Source of the DNA: Aridibacter sp965216195
GTDB taxonomy: Bacteria > Acidobacteriota > Blastocatellia > Pyrinomonadales > Pyrinomonadaceae
Direction of reading: 5' to 3'
NCBI GenBank assembly: GCA_965216195.1
Contig: OZ244151.1
Location: 310,001 to 374,000 of the forward strand
DNA length: 64,000 nt
Part shown: piece after piece, positions 1-8,804 of the stretch
Layout: every line of letters begins with the position of its first letter
Numbering within the stretch: position 1 is the stretch's first letter
Translations under genes and position numbers: made by a program
Notes under the pieces: generated by a model
The model's database searches: none
Seen by the model: the letters and a program-made list of their open reading frames with translations, nothing else
Told to the model about the DNA's origin: nothing

Positions 1-575
1 TAGTCGCTATAGTCGAAAACTTTGGTTTGATCCCCGGCAGGGATTTCCTCGCGAAGAAGTAAATTTGTAGAGGCGTCAAAAAACAATTTAATACGCACAC
101 CTTTTCGATTAGCAAGAAAAACGGAGTTTACGGGTTTTCCGCTTATTTCGCTTTTCCCGCCGCTTGAAGCTTTGAACTTCCGTCTTTTTAGGTTTATCCA
201 ACCCCAATTTCGGTAGTCAGCTTCTGCCTTAAAATCCTCGCCCGCTTTCCCGGTAAGTGTTTTCAGGCCCTCACGCGAATCGCGAATCCAACCACTTTTT
301 CCGTTAAAACCCGCTTCGGTTTCAAACCCTCGGAGGTCGAATTTCGAATGATAAAGCCCGGGCTTTGTCGTTTGCATCGCGTAGTTTCCGCTCGCTCCAT
401 CTCGCAAACGAATAATAAGCCCGCGTTTTTCCATGGTTTGAATAGACTTCAGCGCTTTTGTTTTTCCAATCGCTTTGGTCGCTTTTTTTAGAATTGATTT
501 CGGCGATTGGCCGAGCGTATTTATAGACGCTGCGGCTAAAAACAGTGCAGCTAACAACAAAAATCTTTGTCTCAT
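1..575 (-). CDS. Secreted LolA-like / outer-membrane lipoprotein-sorting-like protein, partial
   Basis: This gene starts with ATG at 575 and stays open to the window edge, giving about 191 codons; the C-terminus lies outside. The first ~23 residues (MRQRFLLLAALFLAAASINT, then LGQ) form a signal peptide. The mature part has short alternating strands rich in Gly, Lys and aromatic residues, with segments such as TKPGLYHSKFDLRGFETEAG and LLREEIPAGDQTKVFDYSDY. That pattern resembles the half-barrel of LolA/LolB-type proteins and the related outer membrane lipoprotein-sorting family, which bind a lipid or lipoprotein in the periplasm. The family call is inference from fold-like pattern, not from a catalytic motif. 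Upstream (576-669) is a short gap before the next minus-strand gene. Confidence 0.7.
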   Translation of the reverse strand, partial: MRQRFLLLAALFLAAASINTLGQSPKSILKKATKAIGKTKALKSIQTMEKRGLIIRLRDGASGNYAMQTTKPGLYHSKFDLRGFETEAGFNGKSGWIRDSREGLKTLTGKAGEDFKAEADYRNWGWINLKRRKFKASSGGKSEISGKPVNSVFLANRKGVRIKLFFDASTNLLLREEIPAGDQTKVFDYSD

Positions 576-669
576 ATTATTTTGGGGAGAACCTGACCCC
601 TTGTACCTCACAGTTAAATAGACGTAGAGAAATGATGAACACTTCCTAAAAATGGTTGCGGTAAAAACT

Positions 670-1113
670 CTATAAAATTTCGTCTATTGCTTCACTAAAA
701 ATTTCGAGCTTCCTTTTCGCGCGTTTTACTTGCGGGTGTTTGTCGTTGTATCGGCCTGAAAGAACCCAGTAATCGGTTCCAATTGCCGCTTGCCTAACGA
801 TCAGTTTTCCCAGCGCCTCAGTAAGCTTCTCTTTTTCCTCTGAAGTGACCTTGTTCAGCCTCTCAATACTTTTTTCAATTAAAGTAAGCTCGTATCGCGT
901 TGATTTCACCTTAGGATATTCGTCCGTATAGGAAACAAGCATTTCTTCGAGTTCTGATTTCAGCTCAGCCTTTCTTAACAATATCTCGGCAAAGGAAGCG
1001 GAAGATCGCAGGTGCTTTGAAACCTTCGTTGTCGAGCCATTGGTTTGCGACGCTCCGTTAAAAGCGCACAGAGCCAAGACGAGCAAAAATAGAATCGGTT
1101 TATAAACTCTCAT
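670..1113 (-). CDS. Secreted helical protein with two Wzz/GumC-like coiled-coil repeats
   Basis: A 147-residue protein with a clear signal peptide (residues 1-23, ending NGASQ) and an almost wholly helical, charged mature part. Two ~45-residue units can be aligned: one around YTDEYPKVKSTRYELTLIEK and one around YNDKHPQVKRAKRKLEIFSE. Each has the Y-x(2-3)-[HY]P-x-V-K pattern seen in the coiled-coil of polysaccharide co-polymerases (Wzz/GumC), but there are no membrane helices or kinase domain. It is probably an exported periplasmic coiled-coil protein of unknown role. A GGAT motif lies a few bases before the ATG. It ends just before the LolA-like gene and may share its transcript. Confidence 0.65.
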   Translation of the reverse strand: MRVYKPILFLLVLALCAFNGASQTNGSTTKVSKHLRSSASFAEILLRKAELKSELEEMLVSYTDEYPKVKSTRYELTLIEKSIERLNKVTSEEKEKLTEALGKLIVRQAAIGTDYWVLSGRYNDKHPQVKRAKRKLEIFSEAIDEIL

Positions 1114-1143
1114 AGTAAAAATCCTCGTGTCTGTAGTTTGTCG

Positions 1144-2193
1144 TTAAACCGCTGCGATCTCGCATGAATCGAGCTCCTCGGTATTGTGTTCGACAGGATC
1201 ATCGTTTTGGATTCGACCATTTGATACGGAATCAAAATAAACTCCGATATTTTCCAGGATTTCCGTCGCGGTTTCGGAATGAAAGAGTGTTTGTCGAAAC
1301 TTTGCCCCGCCACGCAGTCCCTTTGTAAATTGACCGGCGAGCTGTTTCATTTTGCCAAGCGCCGCCTTTTCCGGCATATCCTCGCTGAGAAGGTCAAAAA
1401 ACTCTAAAAGCACTTCCTGCTTTTCTTTAAGCGTTGGCTCAAAAGGCTTGCATCCTTCGATCGCATCTTCAATTTGCCTGAAGAGCCAAGGGTTCTGCAT
1501 CGCACCGCGTCCAATCAGGATTCCATCGCAGCCGGTTTCTTCGAATCGTTGGAGGGCGGTTTCGACGGTTGTGACATCGCCATTCCCCGAAACAGGAATC
1601 GAAACCGCTTCCTTAATCTGCTTCACCAGCCCCCAATCCGCCAATCCCTGGTAACGTTGCTCCCTTGTGCGTCCGTGCAAAGCTATGTGTTCTACACCGC
1701 TCTGCTCCGCCATCTTCGCAACCTCAACGCAGTTTATCTCCGAATCCGAAAAACCCGCGCGCAGTTTCAAAGTAAGAGGAATTGAAATCGCTTTTTTTAC
1801 TTTCGTTAGAATTTCTTCAAGAAGCGGAAGCTCGCGCAAAAGCCCTGAGCCGCCGCCCTTTTTCACGACCTTTGGCGCCGGGCAACCGCAATTTATATCA
1901 ATAATATCAGCGCCGATTTCCTCAGCCATTTCCGCCGCCATTACCATTCTCTCTACGTTTGCGCCAAAGATCTGAATCGCAAAAGGACGCTCAAACTCCC
2001 TGAAACGCATCATTCGTTTTGACTGCGGCGAGTTTCGCGTCATCCCTTCGACCGAAATAAATTCGGACACGGTCATCCCGATTCCGCCACGCTTTTTTAG
2101 CAAGCGGCGAAACGTATAATCCGTAACACCCGCCATCGGCGAAAGTACCAGTGGCGGGCTTATCTCAACGTTTCGGATTTTGAATGGTTTCAT
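1144..2193 (-). CDS. dusB: tRNA-dihydrouridine synthase (DusB-like)
   Basis: A 349-residue FMN enzyme that reduces specific uridines in the tRNA D-loop to dihydrouridine using NAD(P)H. The TIM-barrel N-terminus carries the family motif MAGVTDYTFRRLLKKRG (about residues 20-36). The catalytic-cysteine motif DINCGCPAPKVVKKGGGSGL supplies the proton donor, and phosphate-binding loops GNGDV and GRGAMQNPWLF bind FMN. Length and motif order fit DusB, the commonest bacterial paralogue. No strong ribosome-binding site is visible before the ATG at 2193. The neighbours are unrelated secreted proteins, so this is a housekeeping gene with no context signal. Confidence 0.93.
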   Translation of the reverse strand: MKPFKIRNVEISPPLVLSPMAGVTDYTFRRLLKKRGGIGMTVSEFISVEGMTRNSPQSKRMMRFREFERPFAIQIFGANVERMVMAAEMAEEIGADIIDINCGCPAPKVVKKGGGSGLLRELPLLEEILTKVKKAISIPLTLKLRAGFSDSEINCVEVAKMAEQSGVEHIALHGRTREQRYQGLADWGLVKQIKEAVSIPVSGNGDVTTVETALQRFEETGCDGILIGRGAMQNPWLFRQIEDAIEGCKPFEPTLKEKQEVLLEFFDLLSEDMPEKAALGKMKQLAGQFTKGLRGGAKFRQTLFHSETATEILENIGVYFDSVSNGRIQNDDPVEHNTEELDSCEIAAV

Positions 2194-2213
2194 ACAGTAT
2201 TGTGAAACGATTT

Positions 2214-3665
2214 CTACTTCAGCATTTCCGGATGATCAGAATTCAGCTCGATTTTGAGCATTTCCGTTTTATGATCGATAGTGATTATTTTCGATGATTC
2301 GGAAACCGTATGATGATATTGCTTGAATTCGTAATTTTGCCACACACGAATTTTATAGGGGGAATTTTCAAGTAGAGCTATCTCGAATCTGCCATTTTTA
2401 TCCGTAGTTAAAGCCTTGCCGAGATTTCGTTTTGCCTTATCAAGCTGATAGGAAAGGCTAACATTGGCAGCGGGCTTTCCGTTCTTCCAAAAAACAACAC
2501 CCTTAATTTTTCTTGCCGGGAGTTTTTCGGGCAATATAAAGACAAGGTTTTGGAGCTTTGTGCCTAGGCCGATTCTCAAAACGTCCGCGTCATTCGGTTT
2601 CGCGCCTTGCGGAAAAAAGGTGGTTGAATAAGGCCTCTCAACGGAAGGGTCCCAATAGTGGTTCATTCCTATAACATATTTTCCCGCTTTTAGGCCTCTA
2701 ATCAAAAATGTACCGTCTTCTTCAATACTGACATAGGTGTGCTCTTTATCGGAAATATTCGAGTGATTGAACAATTCCAAAACTGATTTTCGAACTGGGG
2801 TTCCATCAGCATTAAGTACTTTTCCGCTTATCTCACTATTATTGGTAATTCCAATCGTCCGCCTCGTGCATGCGGTATCTCTGACCGTTATGTTTGGATT
2901 TTTGTTGTTGTAAGAGACGTTAAGACCGAAAACTTGCGGTACGACCGGGGACACCGAATAAGTTCCAGCCGGAACAATTTTTTCGAAATAACCTCTCTCG
3001 TTTGGAGTGACGTAATAGATATTGTCTCCCCCAATCTCCATTATCTTAATTTTTTTTTCAGGAAACAGTTCATACCGTTCCGCCCTATTTCGGAAGAAAA
3101 TAAGTGATTCATAAATATGGCCGAAAATTTTACCCCCCGATCCTCTTTTCCTTCTATTGGCTAGAAATTCTAGTGCATACCTTGCTCTGTTCAGTTTTAC
3201 GGTACCCGAACAAATTGAAGTCCATAGCTTATCGGGATCAATTCGATGAAAGGCGGATTCTTGTTCGCGGCCGCGGGAGTCGGGTTTTTTCTTCGTAATA
3301 CGTGCCTTTGACGAGAAAACCACATAGGTCTCATCTTTCTTGAATGGATATCCACAATCTCCGCCGCCGCATCCGGAGTAGATCTTAACCGTTTTTCCTT
3401 TTTTCGCACCTTTATAATTTTCTAAAACTTCAAAATATGTTTCGCGGTATTTACACCAACTAATCACACGTGGTTTTTCCTTCGTGCCTTGATTCTGGGA
3501 GTTCATGAAGCGTTCTGTTTTAACCACTCTCCCTTTGAAAACAATATCGCTTCTTTGAAAACTTTCGCACGGAACTGAACCAACACAGCTGCATGCGAAA
3601 GTCTCCTGACTCCCGACAAAAAAAAGGAGCAATAATAAGCCGCAAATCTCCGTGAGTTTTCGCAT
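2214..3665 (-). CDS. Secreted TIMP-like (NTR) N-terminal protein with CnaB/carboxypeptidase-regulatory-like repeats
   Basis: A 483-residue exported protein. The signal peptide (residues 1-24) ends just before CSCVGSVPCESFQRSDIVFKG; a mature N-terminus beginning Cys-x-Cys followed by a [DE]-I-V-F-x-G-x-V strand is the signature of the TIMP/netrin (NTR) OB-fold. In animals that terminal Cys chelates metalloprotease zinc; bacterial relatives have no known function. The rest holds at least two Ig-like carboxypeptidase-regulatory units, around SGKVLNADGTPVRKSVLELF...GTFLIRGLKAGKYVIGM and KGVVFWKNGKPAANVSLSY...GRFEIALLENSPYKI. It lies 7 bases after the stop of no minus-strand gene but 7 bases upstream of none; its nearest co-oriented partner is the DUF4920 gene at 3673, so the two probably share a transcript. 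Confidence 0.72.
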   Translation of the reverse strand: MRKLTEICGLLLLLFFVGSQETFACSCVGSVPCESFQRSDIVFKGRVVKTERFMNSQNQGTKEKPRVISWCKYRETYFEVLENYKGAKKGKTVKIYSGCGGGDCGYPFKKDETYVVFSSKARITKKKPDSRGREQESAFHRIDPDKLWTSICSGTVKLNRARYALEFLANRRKRGSGGKIFGHIYESLIFFRNRAERYELFPEKKIKIMEIGGDNIYYVTPNERGYFEKIVPAGTYSVSPVVPQVFGLNVSYNNKNPNITVRDTACTRRTIGITNNSEISGKVLNADGTPVRKSVLELFNHSNISDKEHTYVSIEEDGTFLIRGLKAGKYVIGMNHYWDPSVERPYSTTFFPQGAKPNDADVLRIGLGTKLQNLVFILPEKLPARKIKGVVFWKNGKPAANVSLSYQLDKAKRNLGKALTTDKNGRFEIALLENSPYKIRVWQNYEFKQYHHTVSESSKIITIDHKTEMLKIELNSDHPEMLK

Positions 3666-3672
3666 ATGTATC

Positions 3673-4197
3673 TTACTTCCTACTCAATTCAATTCCCGAC
3701 GCCACAAAGGTAATCTCCGTTACTGTGCCGTCGTCGTTTATCTTGTCGAATTTCGTGCCGTCCTCTTCCATCAAGTGTTTAACTTCCTTTTCGGAAAGAG
3801 TCTTGAGGCTAAAAACGCCCTCGGTCTTTACTCTGTATCCTGCTGAGTTCAGAGGAATAAAGAAGGAATGATCTTTCATCTTCACCCGGACAGTCTTCGT
3901 TGAATCTTTCTTTCTTCCAATCTCCGCCCAGCAGCCTTCCTTCTTACAGGATCGAACCACAAACCCTTTTACGCGAACCATTTTGCCGGCATATTTTTCA
4001 GGGTTTCTCAGAACCCTTTTGAGTGAAACCTTCTTGGATTTTCCAATCGGAGCGCCGCGTTTAATTTTTCCATCCGCGTCAAAAGTAGCAACTTTATCTG
4101 CTTCTGTAGCCTTTTTCTTGTCAGCCATTTTGTCCTGCGAAAATGCAGATACGGAAAAAACCAAAATTAAAATCACTAGTACAATATATTTTTTCAT
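3673..4197 (-). CDS. DUF4920 domain secreted protein
   Basis: A 174-residue exported protein with a signal peptide of about 20 residues (MKKYIVLVILILVFSVSAFS). The core, residues ~50-160, reads as DUF4920: GAPIGKSKKVSLKRVLRNPE, then a strand KMVRVKGFVVRSCKKEGCW with two Cys in a CKKEGCW motif, then SFFIPLNSAGYRVKTEGVF. Proteins of this family have an OB-like fold and a CxxxGCW motif that may bind metal; function is unknown. It is co-oriented with the TIMP-like gene, with 7 bases between its stop and that gene's start. Confidence 0.78.
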   Translation of the reverse strand: MKKYIVLVILILVFSVSAFSQDKMADKKKATEADKVATFDADGKIKRGAPIGKSKKVSLKRVLRNPEKYAGKMVRVKGFVVRSCKKEGCWAEIGRKKDSTKTVRVKMKDHSFFIPLNSAGYRVKTEGVFSLKTLSEKEVKHLMEEDGTKFDKINDDGTVTEITFVASGIELSRK

Positions 4198-4232
4198 TAT
4201 TTCTCTCCTAATTTTCTTAATACACTTATATT

Positions 4233-5747
4233 TTAATTGGGTGATCGATAAACAATTTTACCGTCAACAATAGTTAGAAAAACTCTTGTTTTCTTAATTT
4301 TTTCAACATCTATACTAAAAATATCGTCTGATAAAATCACTAAATCTGCAAGTTTCCCGGCCGCAATCGAGCCCTTTACTTCGTCTTGAAACTCCGCATA
4401 GGCTGAGCCGAGTGTGTAAAGGCGAACGGCTTCTTTTACGGTCAGTCTCTCCTCGGGTCTTCCGTATTTTACCGCCGCATAAATTCCGTACATGGGGTTT
4501 AAGTCGGTAATCGAAGCATCCGAGCCAAAAGCTATTTTAGCGCCTGTTTTTAAAAGGGTGCGATAAGGATCGCCACCGTAGAAAAGATGGGGTTCGAGCG
4601 ATGCCACGATGCCCGTTTGCCCAAAAATCGCGACATCTTCCGGGAAAAAGCTGCGCGCATGCTCAACCCTAAGACGTCTATCTTTTTTCCCGTTTCGCGA
4701 AATTGTCTCTACAAAGGCACGCAAAATCGAACGATTTGAGCTTCTTCCAATCGAATGAATCATTATCTGCAGCCCTGCCTTATCTGCCGCAACAATATCG
4801 CTGAGGAGTATTTTCGCCGACTCCGGATTGGTATCCGCCGAGCTTTTCAAGCATCCATTTCTAACCATCGCGGTGCCGTTTGCACGCTTGATGCCCGAAT
4901 CGGCGAGTTTTTTCCAGGCGATCAAAGGTGTGCAATCATAAACCCGTGTTTTTAGTTTTCCTTCGGAATCAAGCGCGTTGAGAACTGAATATAGGTCGTC
5001 CGAATGCATGTCTTGGACGCTCGTTACCCCAAGAGATGCGGCATAGTTAGTCGCAGTTTCCAAAACCTCGTGCCAGTTTTGCGAGGCAAATTTTGGTATG
5101 TGCGTTTTCACCAAAAACATGGCGTTACCGCGAAGTATTCCCGTTGGTTCACCACGGGCGTCGCGCTCAATTTTCCCGCCGCTAATTTTGTTCGGGGTTT
5201 TATCGATACCAGCAAGCCTTAGCGCAAGACTATTCGCCAGCGCCATTTTCGCATCGTGGTCGTAAAGGAAAACCGGGTTATTAGGCGAGACTGCATCGAT
5301 CAGTTGCTTTGAAGGAAGGTTTGCCGGAACCCACTTCGATTGATCCCAACCGCCGCCCAGAATCCAGCGTCCTTTTGGAACAAACCTTATTGCCTCGGCA
5401 ATTCGATTTCCGATTTCGCCTCTGTTTTTTATTCCTCGTAAGTCCAACGAGGAATAAAGGTTACCTATTCCCGCCAAATGAACGTGAGCATCGTTAAAAC
5501 CAGGGACGACGAGCCTATTCCGTGCATTGATTAGCTTCGTAGTTCTACCGATGAACCTGCGGATTCTCCGGTTTTTGCCGACCGCGATGATCCTATTCCC
5601 TTTAATAGCGAGTGCCTGAGCTTTCGGATTTTGATCGTCAACCGTGTGGATTTTTGCGTTTTGGATTACAAGATCCGCCCGAGGGCGCTGAGAAATCCCA
5701 TCAGAGCAAAGGTAGAGGAGCAAGAAACATACAAATATTTTACGCAT
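4233..5747 (-). CDS. Secreted amidohydrolase, YtcJ-like (amidohydrolase-3 family)
   Basis: A 504-residue metal-dependent hydrolase. After an N-terminal export signal (residues ~1-19, ending SDGISQ) comes the small beta domain (VIQNAKIHTVDDQNPKAQAL). The barrel follows with metal-ligand motif HVHLAG, later histidines in IMIHSIGRSS and RVEHARSFF, and the conserved FGSDASITDLNPMYGIYAAV segment. The closing beta strand ends in GKLADLVILSDDIF. This order is typical of YtcJ-type exoenzymes that hydrolyse N-acyl or amide bonds in unknown substrates. The signal peptide implies action in the periplasm. It is adjacent to the DUF4920 gene on the same strand with a 35-base gap. Confidence 0.85.
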   Translation of the reverse strand: MRKIFVCFLLLYLCSDGISQRPRADLVIQNAKIHTVDDQNPKAQALAIKGNRIIAVGKNRRIRRFIGRTTKLINARNRLVVPGFNDAHVHLAGIGNLYSSLDLRGIKNRGEIGNRIAEAIRFVPKGRWILGGGWDQSKWVPANLPSKQLIDAVSPNNPVFLYDHDAKMALANSLALRLAGIDKTPNKISGGKIERDARGEPTGILRGNAMFLVKTHIPKFASQNWHEVLETATNYAASLGVTSVQDMHSDDLYSVLNALDSEGKLKTRVYDCTPLIAWKKLADSGIKRANGTAMVRNGCLKSSADTNPESAKILLSDIVAADKAGLQIMIHSIGRSSNRSILRAFVETISRNGKKDRRLRVEHARSFFPEDVAIFGQTGIVASLEPHLFYGGDPYRTLLKTGAKIAFGSDASITDLNPMYGIYAAVKYGRPEERLTVKEAVRLYTLGSAYAEFQDEVKGSIAAGKLADLVILSDDIFSIDVEKIKKTRVFLTIVDGKIVYRSPN

Positions 5748-5884
5748 TTACGATCCGTTTGATAATGAAATCCCTTGCCTTGATGTCGTTAATGAGAATC
5801 AGGGCCGAAAGTGGCACGAGGGTTTTATAAATATTTGACATCACAAGGCTTATCTCTCAAACTTTAATTGATTAGATTATACCA

Positions 5885-6412
5885 ATGAAGGAAAAACACA
5901 TCCAGATAATCGGGATTCTTTTGACGCTTTTTTATACCGTGTTTGTTGCATGGATTTATTGGGCGGCACCGAAGAGTTTGGGAGACGTTTCCACTAAGGC
6001 ATCCGAAACGATAGAAAGTGCGAAGACTAAAGCGCAGGTGATCACAAACACCTATTCGATCAATCAAGCGAAATTCGATGAGGGGCTGAGAGCTTTTAGA
6101 AAGGATAATTTTGTGCTCGCGCGGGATTTTTTTGAAAGGGCTGATAAAGAAAAACGCGATGCCAAAACTCAGTTTTACATCGCCTATAGCTTCTACAGGC
6201 AGGGCTGGGGACGATTTGCCAATGACGACGAACTCTTTAAAAAAGGACTTGAGCAAACGATAAAAGTAAGAAAGCTTGATCCGGACTACAAGGCTGCCGA
6301 TCCTGATTTAAAATTGAAGACTCCAATCGAGCTGCAGCACGAATTTGAGGAAGGCTTACGAATTACGGCAGCTGATTTTAATCCCTTTAAACTAACTCGC
6401 GAAAGAAAATAG
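5885..6412 (+). CDS. Membrane-anchored TPR-like protein
   Basis: A 175-residue protein with one N-terminal membrane helix (IIGILLTLFYTVFVAWIYWA, residues ~8-27) and a soluble helical part. The segment KFDEGLRAFRKDNFVLARDF followed by FFERADKEKRDAKTQFYIAY reads as a tetratricopeptide-type helix pair (G/A at small positions, F-x-x-A-R-x-x-F-E-x-A). It is the first gene of a two-gene unit: its TAG stop is followed one base later by the ATG of the next membrane protein. Together they look like an anchored adaptor and a polytopic partner. No specific function is recognisable. Confidence 0.7.
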   Translation: MKEKHIQIIGILLTLFYTVFVAWIYWAAPKSLGDVSTKASETIESAKTKAQVITNTYSINQAKFDEGLRAFRKDNFVLARDFFERADKEKRDAKTQFYIAYSFYRQGWGRFANDDELFKKGLEQTIKVRKLDPDYKAADPDLKLKTPIELQHEFEEGLRITAADFNPFKLTRERK

Positions 6413-6413
6413 G

Positions 6414-7208
6414 ATGTCCGAAAGTTTAAACAAAGATAGTGAAATGGAAGCTGTAATCGACGGCGAAGTCGTTGAGAAACCTCCGCACGATTTGACCGAT
6501 TCCGAAGGGTCGGAAGAGGGAATTACGCCGAAACCTTCGCCGTCGATCTCGAAAGCTATTGAACCAGACGCGAGACTTAAGGGCTCAAAACCTTATTTCC
6601 AGTATGTCTATTTGCCGCTAATCTTCTTGACGGTTGCGCTCCTAGGCGGTTTTCGGGTCGGAGCAGATGGGAGTTTTGTTTTTCTGGTTCCGGCGCTTAT
6701 CTGTTTAGTTTTTGCTGTTTTACTGCTCCTTCTTTTCTTCCGCTCGGGACTTTTGCAGCTAGACGGATGGTTTTCGGAAGATTTTTCGAGCTTGAGAAAT
6801 TTTGCGAATGGGGCGGTGGTTTTTACACTCTTCTGGGCGGCTGTGCAGGTGTTTAATTCGTTGATACCGGAGCAAGGGTTGCCGTTTTGGGTTGTCGCTT
6901 TCTGCTTTTTCTGGACACTTTGGAACAACTTGTTTTCCGATTTCAGTACAAAAACGCTACTCACCAGCTTGGGCGGATTGTTTGCTTTCGCGTTTGTCGC
7001 TAAGTATATCGTTTTATTGAATCTCGTTTCGAACGAAGGCGGAAGCTGGCTTGAGCGTCTTTGGCAAAACCCCTCAAAAGAGGCGGTTACATACTTTTTA
7101 GACCTTCCCAGATTTTCGGGCGCTACTGGATACGTTCAGTTTTTTACGGTGATTTTGTTCTTGGTTGGCTTATTCTTTCTGAGCCCCAGATCAACAGAAG
7201 AAAGTTAG
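6414..7208 (+). CDS. Polytopic membrane protein with acidic cytosolic N-terminus
   Basis: A 264-residue protein. Residues 1-60 are acidic and Pro/Ser-rich with no fold visible. They are followed by about six hydrophobic helices, roughly at residues 64-82, 86-104, 125-143, 149-166, 182-200 and 236-256. No channel, transporter or enzyme motif is recognised. It begins one base after the stop of the TPR-like gene, so translation is very likely coupled. It converges with the S4-domain gene (stop at 7217). Confidence 0.7.
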   Translation: MSESLNKDSEMEAVIDGEVVEKPPHDLTDSEGSEEGITPKPSPSISKAIEPDARLKGSKPYFQYVYLPLIFLTVALLGGFRVGADGSFVFLVPALICLVFAVLLLLLFFRSGLLQLDGWFSEDFSSLRNFANGAVVFTLFWAAVQVFNSLIPEQGLPFWVVAFCFFWTLWNNLFSDFSTKTLLTSLGGLFAFAFVAKYIVLLNLVSNEGGSWLERLWQNPSKEAVTYFLDLPRFSGATGYVQFFTVILFLVGLFFLSPRSTEES

Positions 7209-7216
7209 AAAACTAT

Positions 7217-7495
7217 CTATAATAGCGGATCATCTTCGAGAATTTTCTCAGAAATCAGTTCATACAATTTACGCGCATCTTTTTTGGAGACCTGTTTTTT
7301 ATTCGGAACATCGACGACTCTAACCGTAGAAATACGTTTTCCGTAAGAGATTAGAATTTCATCGTCGATAGATATTTCTCTGGAGGATTTCGCAAGGGTC
7401 CCATTCACTCTGACGAGTCCGGCTTTTGCAAATTTTTTTGCCAGTGTGCGTCGTGGTACCAATCTGCTTAGTTTTAAGAAAATATCGAGTCTCAT
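7217..7495 (-). CDS. Small S4-domain RNA-binding protein (RqcP/YabO-like)
   Basis: A 92-residue protein made almost entirely of an S4 RNA-binding domain: MRLDIFLKLSRLVPRRTLAK, then AGLVRVNGTLAKSSREISID, then DEILISYGKR. This is the layout of the RqcP/YabO and Hsp15 group, which bind 23S rRNA or stalled 50S-nascent chain complexes; RqcP stabilises the P-site tRNA during C-terminal alanine tailing. Which of the two roles applies cannot be decided from sequence. The ATG at 7495 is chosen over an upstream in-frame TTG at 7501, because the terminator of the upstream ppiC gene overlaps that position. Confidence 0.8.
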   Translation of the reverse strand: MRLDIFLKLSRLVPRRTLAKKFAKAGLVRVNGTLAKSSREISIDDEILISYGKRISTVRVVDVPNKKQVSKKDARKLYELISEKILEDDPLL

Positions 7496-7499
7496 AAAC

Positions 7500-7526
7500 A
7501 AAAAACGCCATCAACCGACGGCGTTT
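7500..7526 (-). terminator. Rho-independent terminator after the PpiC gene
   Basis: On the minus strand a 7-bp stem (AAACGCC at 7526-7520 pairing with GGCGTTT at 7509-7503) is followed by a run of T residues. It lies 22 bases beyond the stop of the PpiC gene and touches the start of the S4-domain gene. Confidence 0.75.
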
Positions 7527-7548
7527 CAAAACAGAAACTCATCGATTG

Positions 7549-8604
7549 CTACTTACTTACTGAGGCAGTCTTTTTATCTTCGGGTTTGAGATAGGGCATT
7601 ACAATCGCCTGATAACTTTCACGAATCTTGATGTAAGCATCATCTAGGAGCTTTTCCATATACTCTTTTCGTGCGTTTGGTAGTTTCTCCTGGAGTATTG
7701 CATTTCGCACGATGCCTTCATCAAAATGAGCTTCGTCAGAGCCTTTTGTTCTGGCATCTAAGCGAAGAATCTCCATTCCAATGTCCAATTCGATTGGGTC
7801 CGTATAGCCTCCAACTTTTACCTTTGCGAGAGGTTTTGCAAACTTCGTGTCGAGCGTAGGAACCGCAAAATCGCCGACTTTACCTTTCTTTTCGACAACG
7901 TCGGGACGATCAGAATTCTCCATCGCCATTTTCACAAAATCCGCCCCTTTCCTTAAATCGGCAACGATCTGACGCGCCTTTTGTTTTACCGCATTTTTGT
8001 CGCGTCCGGCAAAGCTTAGGAAAATCTCGCTGATTGTAACCATCTCGGGCTTCTTAAACCTTGCTGCGTTTTTTGCATAATAATCTTTAATTTCTTTATC
8101 CGAAATAGCCCAATAGGTAACGCTGTCCACCTGATTTCGCAAAACAATATCTTGCGTGAAGCGCTTTCGCATATCTTCCCTTACTTTCACCGGATCCAAT
8201 CCCTGCTGCCGCATTGCCGCGTATAGCTCGTCAAGCGACTTGAGATTGAATTGTTTCATTTGCCCAAGAAAAGTTTGATTTATCTGTGCTTCAACGTCTT
8301 TTTCGACCCCCATCTCCTTTCCGCGTTGCATTAGGAGCTCTTCGCTGATCAGGTTTGCAATCAGCTGTCCGAATTTGCCGTCAACGATAGCCGTTGCTTC
8401 GGCCTTTGATTTGCCCTGTTGCTGTTGAATACTTGCAATTGTGCTTCTCTTTTCTCGGTTAATCTGTGAAAGCGTAATCACACTCTCATTAACCTGCGCT
8501 ACGACTTCATCAACCACAACTGCATCAGTTTCCTGAGCACGCGCGGACCCCAAACTTATTAGCAGCATCGAGACTGCAAAAACTACAGATTTTGAAAATC
8601 TCAC
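7549..8604 (-). CDS. Periplasmic peptidyl-prolyl isomerase, SurA/PpiC type
   Basis: A 351-residue exported foldase. The signal peptide (residues 1-23) ends ARAQ. Residues ~30-170 form a SurA-N-like chaperone region with the telling start VVDEVVAQVNESVITLSQIN. Residues ~185-285 form one parvulin domain (KPEMVTISEIFLSFAG, KARQIVADLRKGADFVKMAM, GKVGDFAVPTLDTKFAKPLA). E. coli SurA has two parvulin domains; this has one. It probably helps outer-membrane proteins fold. A rho-independent terminator follows directly. Confidence 0.88.
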   Translation of the reverse strand: MRFSKSVVFAVSMLLISLGSARAQETDAVVVDEVVAQVNESVITLSQINREKRSTIASIQQQQGKSKAEATAIVDGKFGQLIANLISEELLMQRGKEMGVEKDVEAQINQTFLGQMKQFNLKSLDELYAAMRQQGLDPVKVREDMRKRFTQDIVLRNQVDSVTYWAISDKEIKDYYAKNAARFKKPEMVTISEIFLSFAGRDKNAVKQKARQIVADLRKGADFVKMAMENSDRPDVVEKKGKVGDFAVPTLDTKFAKPLAKVKVGGYTDPIELDIGMEILRLDARTKGSDEAHFDEGIVRNAILQEKLPNARKEYMEKLLDDAYIKIRESYQAIVMPYLKPEDKKTASVSK

Positions 8605-8804
8605 AATAATTACTTCCTTTATGTATAAATTAGTTACGCCTAATCGAGAATATTAATCTCGAAACTACTCGATTTGCAAATTCATTTGATGCACATTCGA
8701 TGATTTAGGTTTCTTGTTGCGTGAGACGTTATTCTTTGGAAAAAGCGTCGAAATACTAATTTATTAGGAAAACAGGCGATCTACTCACTTTTCGCCATAA
8801 GCAT